Notes: generated by a model from the letters alone, not told the origin. 64,000 nt of DNA from Thalassotalea sp. LPB0316 (GCF_014898095.1 NZ_CP062946.1:2232001-2296000); one strand, 5' to 3'; numbered from the stretch's first letter, positions 55,860 to 64,000 are shown. Numbers and translations: made by a program.

Positions 55860-56183
55860 CTAAAAGTAGCCAATAAAGTAAGCAATATATAAAACTGTGA
55901 AATAGCTAGAAACGAGTAAATGACAACCCAAACCAAAGTAGTGCCAATTGCTCCAGTGCGCCGATTTACGGGTAAACGTGCGCTGAAAACTTTTGAGAAA
56001 TATAATGCCAAAATGAAATAGGGCATAGGTAAGAGTTAGGAGCAATAAAACTAAATAACCCCAACCTATATCTCCATTTATGACGAGGTAATTGCCTACC
56101 ACCAGCGCAATAAACCAAACAAGGTAGAGTTGCCACCAAAATGGCGCTTTGACTAGATGAAAGAATGAGGGGTTAATGTTCAA
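55860..56183 (-). CDS. Small three-helix membrane protein, unknown
   Basis: This 107-residue protein is mostly hydrophobic, with helices near residues 17-35, 40-62 and 85-105 and basic residues at the loop (KSFQRTFTRKSAHW). It starts at a TTG. It has no recognised family and lies 54 bases upstream of the previous small gene on the same strand. Confidence 0.58.
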   Translation of the reverse strand: MNINPSFFHLVKAPFWWQLYLVWFIALVVGNYLVINGDIGWGYLVLLLLTLTYALFHFGIIFLKSFQRTFTRKSAHWSNWHYFGLGCHLLVSSYFTVLYIAYFIGYF

Positions 56184-56406
56184 AGTAGATTCCTTTCTCG
56201 TTAGCGCCGTGGAACAGCGCCTATTTATAAGTTAAACACTAATCATCGGGCTTTTACGGCCGTTTATTCAAGGCTTAGTGGGTGACAGTGTTGAATAACC
56301 TGACAGCATAAACTTGTTTTCTTAATTGATGAATAGAAATTTCCATAAAGTACCATAGTTTTAACAGCTCAATGCGATGTCGTCTTGAATGCAAGATGCA
56401 AATTGC

Positions 56407-56610
56407 TCAAAGAAAGCTGATTACCCCATTGATGAGAATAAGTAATGAACAGAAGAAAATTGTCATGAAAAGCCATTTTATCCCTCTGTTTTCTTTATAC
56501 AAGCTTGGAATAACTGACGCTATACTGGGGAAAGGAGCTCGGCCAAAAGCGGCTAATAAAACATACCCAGAAATCAACATATTCAATAAACTGACAAATA
56601 TTACATCCAT
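56407..56610 (-). CDS. Very small membrane protein, overlapping its neighbour
   Basis: This 67-residue frame has two hydrophobic segments (DVIFVSLLNMLISGYVLLAA, residues 2-21, and WLFMTIFFCSLLILINGVIS, about 46-65) separated by a basic loop. Its ATG lies inside the last codons of the 82-residue gene before it (10-base overlap), which suggests coupled translation. The opposite-strand frame of 96 codons over the same bases is less membrane-like and is judged a shadow. Confidence 0.55.
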   Translation of the reverse strand: MDVIFVSLLNMLISGYVLLAAFGRAPFPSIASVIPSLYKENRGIKWLFMTIFFCSLLILINGVISFL

Positions 56611-56849
56611 ATTCCCTTTTCCTTTTGTTCTTTTAAAACCGCTATTGTTTCTGCTCTCATAGCCTCAGGGGCTTTTTCCAGAATTTCCGCTGCGATTGGC
56701 CGCATTTCTAGAGCATCACCTACTTTCATCGCCTCCATTGCCATTTTTACCTGGAGGTGATGCCTTGCATTACTTGCAAGTGACCATTTAGCAGAAGAAG
56801 CCGTTAAAAATAAATTAATATCTTGGCGATCATCTAAATAGTTAAGCAC
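56601..56849 (-). CDS. Small soluble protein, uncertain start
   Basis: This helical, Ala/Glu/Met-rich frame of 82 residues starts at GTG (56849). The sequence upstream stays open for some 25 more codons, reading SLVYKHSIRQFNYSLIGVLNY, but has no ATG, GTG or TTG there. The true start may therefore be a rare codon, or the gene may have lost its 5' end. The C-terminal part (AEILEKAPEAMRAETIAVLK) is clearly protein-like. It overlaps the next small membrane gene by ten bases. Confidence 0.5.
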   Translation of the reverse strand: MLNYLDDRQDINLFLTASSAKWSLASNARHHLQVKMAMEAMKVGDALEMRPIAAEILEKAPEAMRAETIAVLKEQKEKGIWM

Positions 56850-56901
56850 CCCAATTAAAGAATAATTAAACTGTCTAATTGAATGTTTGTAAACCAGAGA
56901 A

Positions 56902-57408
56902 TTAACCTCTCGCTCGCAATTTATTTAACTTCTGTGCCCCAACTACAGGGTTAATTAAAAAATATAACCCTATGGCGATTTCAAACAGGTAACCCAATAG
57001 CCAAGATAGTAATAATGCATATCCATGTTTTGGATTGAAAAAAGAGACAGCCATTGTAGGTAACTCTGAAACACCAGAAACGATAAAATAAACACCGATT
57101 ATTTGTAATAGGATCTCTTCGTTTATCACAGCACTGTTGCGCTCAGACGATTTAGCATTAGCAATAATAGAATTAGACAAACGAAATATAAAAAATGAGA
57201 CAAAAAGGCCTAATAAAAGAAAAGAACCAACTATCGTAATATATTTGGTGCTGTTGAAATCACCGTTAGAGTATTCTAGCAAACGAATGTTTCCTAACAT
57301 TGGCAGAGTATAAGTAACGACGCTCACCAGTAGGTAGATTCCAAAAAGTTTTAACGCAATTGCGGTAATATCCTTTGCTTCCATAATCTCATCTTCTTGT
57401 ATGCTCAT
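56902..57408 (-). CDS. Four-helix membrane protein, unknown
   Basis: This 168-residue protein has four hydrophobic helices (about residues 13-36, 55-77, 97-120 and 130-155) and an N-terminal acidic leader (MSIQEDEIMEAKD). It has no recognised domain. It is one of the larger members of the minus-strand cluster of small membrane proteins, and its stop overlaps the open frame of the following gene. Confidence 0.65.
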   Translation of the reverse strand: MSIQEDEIMEAKDITAIALKLFGIYLLVSVVTYTLPMLGNIRLLEYSNGDFNSTKYITIVGSFLLLGLFVSFFIFRLSNSIIANAKSSERNSAVINEEILLQIIGVYFIVSGVSELPTMAVSFFNPKHGYALLLSWLLGYLFEIAIGLYFLINPVVGAQKLNKLRARG

Positions 57409-57493
57409 AGTCAGAGGCTAATAAAGCTTGGCTAAACTGTGAAGTGAAAAGGAACTGCGCCAAGCACTAGCAGTTTCGTACTTCATTGCTCTG

Positions 57494-57751
57494 CTATACA
57501 GTAACCGATTGATTATTGGTCAACACAATATAATAAAAAGCAGACGCTATCACTATCAGCCCCACAACCGAACACCAAAAGCTTTGTTGATTTCGCCCAA
57601 CTACAGCGTTAGTTTGATTCGCCTTTGGGTAGTGACCAAACGTTATAGCTTTACAAACAGGCCAGCCAATCCAATAGCAAACGGTGTTAAAAAATATTTC
57701 AGCAAGCAAATAACCGACTGCTCGGAAAAATCCGCTAATTATGTCTTCCAT
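57494..57751 (-). CDS. Small membrane protein, unknown
   Basis: This 85-residue frame has a first hydrophobic stretch (AVGYLLAEIFFNTVCYWIGW, about residues 11-30) and a second near the C-terminus (SVVGLIVIASAFYYIVLT). A short polar loop with HYPKANQTN lies between. No family is recognised. It is the first gene of the small-protein cluster, 85 bases upstream of the next one. Confidence 0.55.
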   Translation of the reverse strand: MEDIISGFFRAVGYLLAEIFFNTVCYWIGWPVCKAITFGHYPKANQTNAVVGRNQQSFWCSVVGLIVIASAFYYIVLTNNQSVTV

Positions 57752-57993
57752 TTAAAATACCTAATGCCTGATATCCCTAACTAGGGCAGATAAATACTCT
57801 ATATTCCTAAACTACCAGAACTTGTCAGTATTTCAATGGTTTATCAATGTGCTCTTGTCGGTTTTGTTTCGGGGAGAAGTGATAATGCTATGTAATGTCG
57901 GGAATCACGAAAAAGAAAGGTGCTCATATCTTGTCAGTTGATGCCCGAGGCATATGTTGACGACCTTGGATGTTAGATATGAGCACAAAGTCG

Positions 57994-58887
57994 TTAAACG
58001 ATACGCAGTGGTTTTCTAGGTTGTGATACTTTTTGTTTGTACAAACCTTGATCAGCACGGTTAAAGAAGTTGGCTTCGTTGTCGTTGTTATGTAAGAACG
58101 AAAAACCAATGCTTGCGCTAACATCGTATTTGGCAAGCAATGAGTTCATTTGGGTTTTGTGATGAATGCGAGCTTCTATATTGCTGACCGCTTTTGTGTC
58201 TGCACCTTCAATGATAACGGCAAATTCATCGCCACCAAAGCGAAATGCAGTATCGTAATCCCTGATTGATGCTGCCAAGACTCGTGAAAACTCTTTTAAT
58301 ACAAGATCGCCTACATGATGGCCATGGGTGTCGTTTATTTGCTTAAACTTGTTTAAATCAAGTAACATCAAACTAAGCAAATTGTTATTGCGCTTGGCGT
58401 GGTTAATCGATTTTTTCAGTTGATCATCAAAGAAGCGTCGGTTATTGAGGCCAGTTAAATGATCGTGCATCGCTAATTGATTGGCTTGGTGTAACAATAC
58501 CGCATTTTTAAGTGGGTAGGCTAAAAAGCGGTGTAACTCTTGTAAACAGTCGAAACTTGTCACGCTAAATTTTTGGTTTACATGATAAGTTAATACACCA
58601 ATGAGTTCTTGATTGATTTTTAGTTCGATTTGCTCTTTGTATTTACCAGGGCGGCTGCCACGCATATTGGCAACGCCATCGCGATGTTGAAAATTTAAAC
58701 CGGTAAACTCAGCATATTTTGAAGCTTCCATGGCAAAGCGGTTGATTAAACTTTCAAAACACAATGTGCTTTGTAATTGCTCAACTAAGTTTAATAATCG
58801 CTCTGAAGAGATTAATGGATTTTCATTAAATAATTGAAAAGCATTAAAACTCGACGACGAATTTTCAATAATATTTAACGTTTGCAT
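57994..58887 (-). CDS. GGDEF diguanylate cyclase
   Basis: This soluble diguanylate cyclase makes cyclic di-GMP from two GTP. Residues 1-135 form a GAF-like N-terminal region without membrane helices (ERLLNLVEQLQSTLCFESLI is visible early). The GGDEF domain begins at MHDHLTGLNNRRFFDDQLKK and has the intact active-site motif FRFGGDEFAVI (near residue 225). No RxxD inhibitory site is apparent at the usual position. A TTG start at 58935 is possible, but AAGGGTG precedes the ATG at 58887. A 240-base gap with no gene precedes the small-protein cluster. Confidence 0.9.
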   Translation of the reverse strand: MQTLNIIENSSSSFNAFQLFNENPLISSERLLNLVEQLQSTLCFESLINRFAMEASKYAEFTGLNFQHRDGVANMRGSRPGKYKEQIELKINQELIGVLTYHVNQKFSVTSFDCLQELHRFLAYPLKNAVLLHQANQLAMHDHLTGLNNRRFFDDQLKKSINHAKRNNNLLSLMLLDLNKFKQINDTHGHHVGDLVLKEFSRVLAASIRDYDTAFRFGGDEFAVIIEGADTKAVSNIEARIHHKTQMNSLLAKYDVSASIGFSFLHNNDNEANFFNRADQGLYKQKVSQPRKPLRIV

Positions 58888-59180
58888 ACTGTCACCCTTA
58901 TTTACCGCTAGCCTAGCTATTGAAAAGATTTGCAAAAATCACGCCGCTTATAGCGCTTTTAATATAAAAAAATATTACCTTATGTTTTTTATGGTAATTT
59001 TTGCTAAGCTTTAGTTGGTGTGTTGCAGTGATTTTTTGAATGTCATAAAAATGACAACAAGATGTTGCCGTTATTGCCGTGTTTTTGCCGTAGTGATTTT
59101 TTAAAAAATTGCCACCTGTCATGATTTTTCCGATGAGTTTGATATATTGAACTCGTCAACCTTTACTGTAAGGAAGCTTT

Positions 59181-61148
59181 GTGGGTACGTATTTAGAAGT
59201 TGTCGTTATCTTAGCGTGTGCTGTAGGTCTTGTTTGGTTATTCAGAAAACTCAATATGCCTGCGATTCTTGCCTATTTAGTGGCCGGGATGCTTGTTGGT
59301 GAACACGGTTTAAACTTTACTCACAACAATGTTGATTTAGAGCACTTTGCCGAATTAGGTATTGTTTTCTTACTTTTTACACTGGGCTTGGAGTTTTCAC
59401 TGCCCAAGCTAATGGCCATGCGTCGCCTAGTATTTGCCGTAGGTAGTGCTCAAGTAGCCATTTCTATGCTGCTATTTACCTCCATCGCAATGTTATTAGG
59501 GCAAAGCTTTAGCAGCGCCTTTGTTATAGGTGGTGTGTTAGCACTATCATCTACCGCTATTGTTATTCGCCAGCTCAGTGAAACCGGTGCAATGAAGCGT
59601 AAATCAGGCCAGCTTTCTGTTGCTATTTTATTATTTCAAGATATCGCGGTTGTCCCATTACTCATTATTATCCCGTTGCTAGCCCAACCGAGTGAGAGCT
59701 CGATGGTTTTAGCTTTAGCGGTTGCGCTAGTTAAAGGCGTTTTTGTTGTTGGCTTATTAATGTTGGTCGGTAAGTGGATTTTACCGCGGATATATAACCT
59801 AGTTGCACAAGTAAGAACCGATGAACTGTTTGTTTTGACCACTCTATTAGTAACCTTAGTGGCTTCTTCATTAACCTTATGGTTTGGTTTGTCGATGGCA
59901 CTTGGCGCATTCTTAGCCGGGATGATGCTTGGTGAGAGCCAGTATAAGTATCAATTAGAAGCTGATATAAGGCCTTATCGCGATATCTTATTAGGCTTAT
60001 TTTTTGTCACTGTCGGTATGAAGTTTGACGTCAGCTACTTGCTCAATAACCCGATTGATATGTTGGTGCTATTAGTCTGTTTTATGCTGTGCAAAGTGGC
60101 GATCATTTACTATTTAGCAAAACGTGCCGGTGAAAATGCAAAAGACGGTTTAGCCAGCGGTATTATGCTTTGTCAAATGGGGGAGTTTGGTTTTGTCTTA
60201 ATTGCACTTGCTCGCCAGGTAGATGTGATCCCGGTTGATATAGCGTCTATTTTAATTGGTGTCGGTGTGATCTCCATGGCGATGACGCCGTACTTGATTG
60301 AAAACGCGCGTAATTGGTCATTAACATTAACCAAAGAGAAAAAAGAAAGTTACGCTGAGCTACAAGAGCTGCCACAAAATACTGAGTTAGAAGATCACGT
60401 GATAATTTGTGGTTTTGGTCGTGTAGGCCAAACGATAAGCCGGTTTTTGAAACAAGAGGGTATGGACTTTGTCGCAATAGACATTGACCCACTGCGCACT
60501 ACTAAAGCACGTGAAGCGGGCGAAAATATTTTATTTGGCTCATCACGACAAACTGAACTTTTACATGCGGCAAAAATTGATAAAGCAAAGCTAGTGGTTA
60601 TTACTTTTGGTGAAGACAAACAGTCAGCAGATGCTATCCAAAGGGTCAGGGCACTCTCGCCAGAAGTCCCCATTTTAGTGAGAACTCGTAACGACGATCA
60701 GCTAGAAATGCTCAAATCAGCTGGTGCTAATGAAGTTGTGCCAGAAATGCTAGAGGGCAGCTTAATGCTAGTCTCGCAGGTACTGTCGTTATCAGGTGTT
60801 TCGTTTTCTCGAGTGGTACGCTTGATGCAAAAAGAGCGCAAAAGCCATTACAATCACATGCATGGTTTTTTCCAAGGTGAGCAAACAGATATGAGTCAAA
60901 ACGTGATCGAGCAACGCGAATTTGCTCATGGTATCACGTTAACAGAGAACTCATACGCTGTTGGTAAGTCGATTGGCGAGTTAAATTTTGGTTCAAAACG
61001 CATTGATATACTTACCCTTCGCCAAGGTGAAGAGGAAATTGACTTACCCGATGAAAGCATCGTGTTGCAAAACCAAGATACCTTAGTTATTCGCGGTAAA
61101 CCAAGACGCGTTGAGTGGGCTGAGCACTTTATTCACGAGGGTGAGTAA
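59181..61148 (+). CDS. KefB/GerN-type cation:proton antiporter (CPA2) with TrkA domains
   Basis: This is a 655-residue inner-membrane antiporter, probably K+/H+ or Na+/H+. About twelve membrane helices occupy residues 1-385. The CPA2 motifs include FLLFTLGLEFSLPKL (about 62-76), ALSSTAIVIRQLSETG (about 114-129), FQDIAVVPLL (about 150-159) and GAFLAGMMLGES (about 241-252). A TrkA-N Rossmann domain follows (VIICGFGRVGQTISRFLKQE, about 409-428), then a TrkA-C domain (about 570-650). A GTG start follows AAGGAAGC. Unlike KefB/KefC, no glutathione-gating partner gene is adjacent, although a YghU gene lies downstream on the other strand. Confidence 0.93.
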   Translation: MGTYLEVVVILACAVGLVWLFRKLNMPAILAYLVAGMLVGEHGLNFTHNNVDLEHFAELGIVFLLFTLGLEFSLPKLMAMRRLVFAVGSAQVAISMLLFTSIAMLLGQSFSSAFVIGGVLALSSTAIVIRQLSETGAMKRKSGQLSVAILLFQDIAVVPLLIIIPLLAQPSESSMVLALAVALVKGVFVVGLLMLVGKWILPRIYNLVAQVRTDELFVLTTLLVTLVASSLTLWFGLSMALGAFLAGMMLGESQYKYQLEADIRPYRDILLGLFFVTVGMKFDVSYLLNNPIDMLVLLVCFMLCKVAIIYYLAKRAGENAKDGLASGIMLCQMGEFGFVLIALARQVDVIPVDIASILIGVGVISMAMTPYLIENARNWSLTLTKEKKESYAELQELPQNTELEDHVIICGFGRVGQTISRFLKQEGMDFVAIDIDPLRTTKAREAGENILFGSSRQTELLHAAKIDKAKLVVITFGEDKQSADAIQRVRALSPEVPILVRTRNDDQLEMLKSAGANEVVPEMLEGSLMLVSQVLSLSGVSFSRVVRLMQKERKSHYNHMHGFFQGEQTDMSQNVIEQREFAHGITLTENSYAVGKSIGELNFGSKRIDILTLRQGEEEIDLPDESIVLQNQDTLVIRGKPRRVEWAEHFIHEGE

Positions 61149-61194
61149 CTCAGCTTGCCCTAATATATTTGTATCGCTGTAACGACACCCTATG

Positions 61195-62046
61195 CTATAG
61201 CCGTTTACCGCTAAAATCAGCCGCATCGTGACGCTCAATCAGTTGCTCGTCTGGCTCGCCCCATGCTTTATTGACGATCCTGCCGCGCTTAACGGCTGGG
61301 CGTTGGCCAATAAGCTGACTCCAACGATTAAGGTGGGCATAGCGCTTTACATCTAGAAATTCAGCTGCTTCATATAAGCCGCCGTCAACCAGCACACCGT
61401 ACCAAGGCCAAATAGCCATATCGGCAATGGTATAGTCATCACCACAGATATAAGTGTTGTTCGCTAGGTGTTTGTCGAGTAAATCGAGTTGGCGTTTCAC
61501 TTCCATGGTGAAACGCTCAATTGGGTATTCAAATTTTTCTGGTGCATAGGCATAGAAGTGGCCAAAACCACCACCCAAGAAAGGACCTGCACCAACTTGC
61601 CAAAATAGCCATGATAAACATTGGCTTCGACCTTGCGGATCTTGAGGTATGAATCGGTTAAATTTTTCGGCAAGGTGTAACAATATCGCGCCAGATTCAA
61701 AAATTGGCATTGGCTTATCGCCTGAGTTATCGACTAATGCTGGTATTTTTGAATTAGGGTTAATATCGACAAAGCCGCTAGTAAACTGATCGCCTTCCAT
61801 AATATTCACGCTGTAAGCATCGTACTCAGCTTCTGTAATGCCTAGCTCCAGTAGCTCTTCAAACATTATGGTGACTTTTACGCCATTTGGTGTAGCGAGT
61901 GAATAGAGTTGAAAAGGGTGCTTACCTGAAGGCAATTCACGCTCTTGTCGTGCGCCTGCCGTAGGTTGATTAATATTGGCAAATTTACCGCCATTACCAG
62001 GTTTGTATTGCCACACTTTTTCGGGCGTGTAAGGTTTATTCGCCAT
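61195..62046 (-). CDS. yghU: Glutathione S-transferase family, YghU-type disulfide reductase
   Basis: YghU-type enzymes (Nu-class GSTs) reduce organic disulfides with glutathione. The N-terminal extension (MANKPYTPEKVWQYKPGNGG) is typical of this class. The thioredoxin-like domain covers about 45-125, with LYSLATPNGVKVTIMFEEL and NPNSKIPALVDN, and the helical domain covers 135-260 (SQCLSWLFWQVGAGPFLGG). No cysteine is needed for activity in this class. The 283 residues are normal. It is 14 bases downstream of the patatin gene, in the same direction. Confidence 0.92.
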   Translation of the reverse strand: MANKPYTPEKVWQYKPGNGGKFANINQPTAGARQERELPSGKHPFQLYSLATPNGVKVTIMFEELLELGITEAEYDAYSVNIMEGDQFTSGFVDINPNSKIPALVDNSGDKPMPIFESGAILLHLAEKFNRFIPQDPQGRSQCLSWLFWQVGAGPFLGGGFGHFYAYAPEKFEYPIERFTMEVKRQLDLLDKHLANNTYICGDDYTIADMAIWPWYGVLVDGGLYEAAEFLDVKRYAHLNRWSQLIGQRPAVKRGRIVNKAWGEPDEQLIERHDAADFSGKRL

Positions 62047-62060
62047 GGTTAGTTTCTCGT

Positions 62061-63212
62061 CTATATATTTAAAAAGGCTCTTAATTCTTGCTCTTTCGCT
62101 AAGCCGTCTTGATAACCTATTTTCATCAATTTTTTAGTAAAGGTATTTTCAAACAGTAGATAACTGATCAAACTCGACTCTGAATCATTGGTGATACCAA
62201 CGCTTCTTAATAGCATGCGTACAGAAATGGGTAGTTCATTAAAATGCTCAACGGCAATGGCATTAAAGTCTTGGCTTGGATTAATGAGTAGCGTTTTAAC
62301 TTGCTTAAGCCCATGAGGCGACTCAATACCATGAGACTGCATTAGCGCTAGCGATTCATTGACTCTTGCTAGGCGTTCCAGATCACTTTGTAGGGTGTCA
62401 GCAAATACCGAATCAAGCATATGGCCTGCAATGGTTGAGCTCGTAGGTGGGTGTGGATTATTTTCTAAACTAAACAAGGGTTGATGAGGTTGATCAACGC
62501 CTATGATTAATATTTTCTCTGCACCCAAATGGATGGCTGGGCTCAATGGTGATAATTGATGGATTGATCCGTCGCCAAAGTGTTCACCGTCTATTGAAAT
62601 TGAAGGAAAGACTAATGGAATCGCTGCCGAGGCCATTAAGTGTTCAGTATTTATCTGACACGGCTTACCTTTGCGCTTGGCTCGTTGCCATGGCTCAATG
62701 CTATTTGCCGATTGAAAAAAACTGATTGAATCACCTGTGGTATAGCTAGATGCAGTGACAGAAATAGCAGTTAAGTAGCCGCGTAAGATGTTGTCGTCAA
62801 TGCGTTTAAAGTCGAACACTTTTTTAAGTAATTCACGAAGTGGCGCATTGTTTAATAAACTGTGTGCCCGCTTGATTGAGTAGTCGGCTTGAAAGCTCGC
62901 TAAAATACCACTGCCCAAATAGCCAAAGGCACCCCAAGCATCACTTTGGTAGACGTTTTTAGTTCTTAGGTTTTTCCATACCCATTCAAGCTTTTTTACC
63001 CCTAGATGGAAACATGAGGCGTAACAGGCCATTGCTGTGGCGTTAATTGCGCCAGCAGAAGTACCGCAAATGATTGGGAATGGAATGCCGTGATTGCGAG
63101 GCATGAAGCGAGTAATTGCAGATAACACACCAACTTGGTAGGCCGCACGCGCGCCGCCACCGGTGAGAAGTAAGGCTTGTCGATTACCTTGATAGGTCTT
63201 TTTTGACGACAT
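62061..63212 (-). CDS. Patatin-like phospholipase
   Basis: This is a lipid acyl hydrolase of the patatin family, using a Ser-Asp dyad. The oxyanion loop is LTGGGARAAYQVG (about residues 16-28), the nucleophile Ser is in IICGTSAGAINATAM (near 52), and the Asp is in EHFGDGSIHQLSP (near 215; DGS in place of DGG). No signal peptide or outer-membrane barrel is visible, so it is cytoplasmic. An ATG three codons further upstream (63221) is possible; MSSKK at 63212 is preferred. It is followed by yghU after 14 bases. Confidence 0.92.
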   Translation of the reverse strand: MSSKKTYQGNRQALLLTGGGARAAYQVGVLSAITRFMPRNHGIPFPIICGTSAGAINATAMACYASCFHLGVKKLEWVWKNLRTKNVYQSDAWGAFGYLGSGILASFQADYSIKRAHSLLNNAPLRELLKKVFDFKRIDDNILRGYLTAISVTASSYTTGDSISFFQSANSIEPWQRAKRKGKPCQINTEHLMASAAIPLVFPSISIDGEHFGDGSIHQLSPLSPAIHLGAEKILIIGVDQPHQPLFSLENNPHPPTSSTIAGHMLDSVFADTLQSDLERLARVNESLALMQSHGIESPHGLKQVKTLLINPSQDFNAIAVEHFNELPISVRMLLRSVGITNDSESSLISYLLFENTFTKKLMKIGYQDGLAKEQELRAFLNI

Positions 63213-63280
63213 ATAAAACACGGAAGAATATCAGCGACAACAATAACCACACAATATTACAAAGTTATTGCTATATAAAG

Positions 63281-63310
63281 AAAAAAAAGCCAGCTTGCGC
63301 TGGCTTTTTT
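63281..63310 (-). terminator. Terminator downstream of the DUF3718 gene
   Basis: AGCCAGC pairs with GCTGGCT around TTGC, with A-runs on one side and T-runs on the other, so it can act in both directions. On the minus strand it ends the DUF3718 transcript before the patatin gene. Confidence 0.88.
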
Positions 63311-63370
63311 AGTTCTATCAGACAAAAAGATTCATTAGAAAACATTATTATTAACGTCCACTAAGGAACC

Positions 63371-63727
63371 TTAACTGCTTACGCGTTCGTTCGCAGCGTC
63401 AAATAAAGGTGTACCTGACTGAATCGCCGCTAGGTTAGCTGAAACGGTAGACTTTGGTAATTTAGAAATCATCAAAGAACCTGTTTCGACTGAACCACGA
63501 TTTGCGGCAAACTCTAACAAGTTCTGACCATTACATTGAACACCGTCAAAAATAGTGCGTATTTTCAACTTGTTCGATTTCAAGTATGAACGCATGCGTT
63601 TCTTGTCATCAGCAGCAACAAATTCACAAATATTTTGAGCAATATTTGAAGCTTGAGCTGTAGGTGCCACGAAGGCAGACGTTAAAGTTAAAACTGTAAT
63701 AGTAGAAGCTAGTAATAATTTTTTCAT
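63371..63727 (-). CDS. Secreted DUF3718 protein
   Basis: This is a small exported protein of 118 residues. The signal peptide ends in APTAQASN (cleavage after about residue 26). The mature part matches DUF3718: NICEFVAADDKKRMRSYLKS (about 32-51), FDGVQCNGQNLLEFAANRGS (about 61-80) and TGSLMISKLPKS. Two cysteines could form a disulfide. The role is unknown. Its 5' leader contains a cyclic-di-GMP-I riboswitch with a terminator, so expression should follow c-di-GMP. The T-rich stretch beyond the stop leads to a strong terminator. Confidence 0.85.
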   Translation of the reverse strand: MKKLLLASTITVLTLTSAFVAPTAQASNIAQNICEFVAADDKKRMRSYLKSNKLKIRTIFDGVQCNGQNLLEFAANRGSVETGSLMISKLPKSTVSANLAAIQSGTPLFDAANERVSS

Positions 63728-63757
63728 TTTTTAATGACCTTATAAATTGTTGGGCTT

Positions 63758-63781
63758 AAAAAAGAAAAAACCACTGGTTTT
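63758..63781 (-). terminator. Riboswitch expression-platform terminator
   Basis: On the minus strand AAAACC pairs with GGTTTT around AGT and is followed by TTCTTTTTT. It lies directly after the aptamer and 30 bases before the DUF3718 start. It would stop transcription in one ligand state. Confidence 0.75.
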
Positions 63782-63783
63782 AC

Positions 63784-63861
63784 CTTATAGGTAACTCCGC
63801 TGTCATAGGCTTTCGCCCTTAGACCGGTGGCTTTGCGTAATACACTTTCGCGTATTTTGCC
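63784..63861 (-). ncRNA. Cyclic-di-GMP-I (GEMM) riboswitch
   Basis: On the minus strand the leader reads GGCAAAATACGC, a GAAA tetraloop, GTGTATT, then ACGCAAAGCCACCGGTCTAA, a second GAAA-capped stem, CTATGACA and GCGGAGTTACC. The AATACGC-GAAA-GTGTATT hairpin, the conserved ACGCAAAGCC-CCGG segment (63829-63838 and beyond) and the GCGG-GTTACC 3' segment match the GEMM-I consensus and the order of the Vibrio Vc2 aptamer. The terminator just downstream provides the switch. Whether c-di-GMP turns the gene on or off cannot be read safely from the sequence. Confidence 0.88.
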
Positions 63862-63878
63862 TTTTCTTTGTCCACTTC

Positions 63879-63906
63879 AGGTTAACAAAACTGTACGTTA
63901 TTGCAA
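63879..63906 (-). promoter_or_regulatory. Candidate promoter for the riboswitch-DUF3718 transcript
   Basis: On the minus strand TTGCAA at 63906-63901 and TAACCT at 63884-63879 are spaced by 16 bases. The start would fall near 63872, just ahead of the aptamer. Confidence 0.4.
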
Positions 63907-64000
63907 CACTTTATGTCAGATATTTCCTAGTTTACCTGGTGCTCAGACCTGTTAAGGTACATAAATAACAGATTTTATTTACTTTATTCTTGAATGTTTA

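Noticed and set aside
56372..56662. Plus-strand open frame of 96 codons.
   Set aside because: It is antisense to two better minus-strand frames, one clearly membrane-type and one helical, in a run of minus-strand genes.
58970..59005. AT-rich inverted repeat (ATTACC/GGTAAT) as a terminator.
   Set aside because: The stem is six base pairs of mostly AT with a large loop and lies between divergent promoters rather than after a gene.

Overview
The window is chromosomal DNA of an AT-rich marine gammaproteobacterium, most likely Alteromonadales and close to Colwellia/Thalassotalea. This is inferred from gene content, from the E. coli-like order around trpL/rnm/yciO/rluB, from csiV next to mfd, from a GacA-dependent CsrB-type RNA, and from short intergenic palindromes. 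No rRNA, tRNA, prophage or CRISPR array was seen. Most of the window is ordinary core chromosome; the rarer signals are regulatory RNAs, repeats and two insertion sequences.

Layout. 1-1.4 kb: the end of an unidentified gene, a CobB sirtuin and a GNAT acetyltransferase. 1.5-4.1 kb: a repeat cluster, then ilvI-ilvH (minus) behind a leader peptide and attenuator. 4.3-7.6 kb: a DUF4136 lipoprotein and a membrane GAF-GGDEF-EAL protein. 7.77-8.31 kb: a GacA/UvrY-type box followed by a CsrB-like RNA with about 21 GGA motifs. 8.5-12.9 kb: an operon for a periplasmic isoquinoline-oxidoreductase-type molybdenum hydroxylase (xdhC, mocA-like, iorA, iorB). 13.0-14.2 kb: an IS3-family element, then more repeats. 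14.5-21.7 kb (minus): DUF2750, DUF1801, DUF1244, csiV, mfd and aguB. 21.9-25.5 kb (plus): a large Ig-like lipoprotein and a TIGR01777 epimerase. 25.6-26.0 kb: a 0.4 kb imperfect palindrome.

26.1-34.2 kb (minus): a complete trp operon, trpL - type I-beta DAHP synthase - trpE - trpG - trpD - trpCF - trpB - trpA, with a Trp-rich leader peptide and attenuator. Divergent from it is rnm (yciV). An IS4-family element (35.2-36.5 kb) has landed in the terminator hairpin between rnm and a crotonase-family gene. The plus-strand core then resumes: yciO, scpA, scpB, rluB, rnd, ycgL, an MltB-type transglycosylase, ycgN, pntA, pntB, an Ala/Gly:cation symporter, a SpoIIAA-like protein, rhlE and a zinc-ribbon protein.

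51.5-57.8 kb (minus) is an accessory-looking run: a DUF4239 protein, a GNAT, a Ca/Na antiporter, PsiE, and then seven small mostly membrane or secreted proteins I do not recognise. 58-63.7 kb holds a GGDEF cyclase, a KefB-type antiporter, YghU, a patatin phospholipase, and a secreted DUF3718 protein behind a c-di-GMP-I (GEMM) riboswitch with its own terminator.

The main regulatory themes are attenuation of amino-acid operons, the Gac/Csr system, and c-di-GMP (two enzymes and one riboswitch). I found no convincing undescribed defence or mobile system. The best leads are the unannotated RNAs, the DAHP synthase placed inside the attenuated trp operon, the orphan small-membrane-protein cluster and the nested palindromic repeats.
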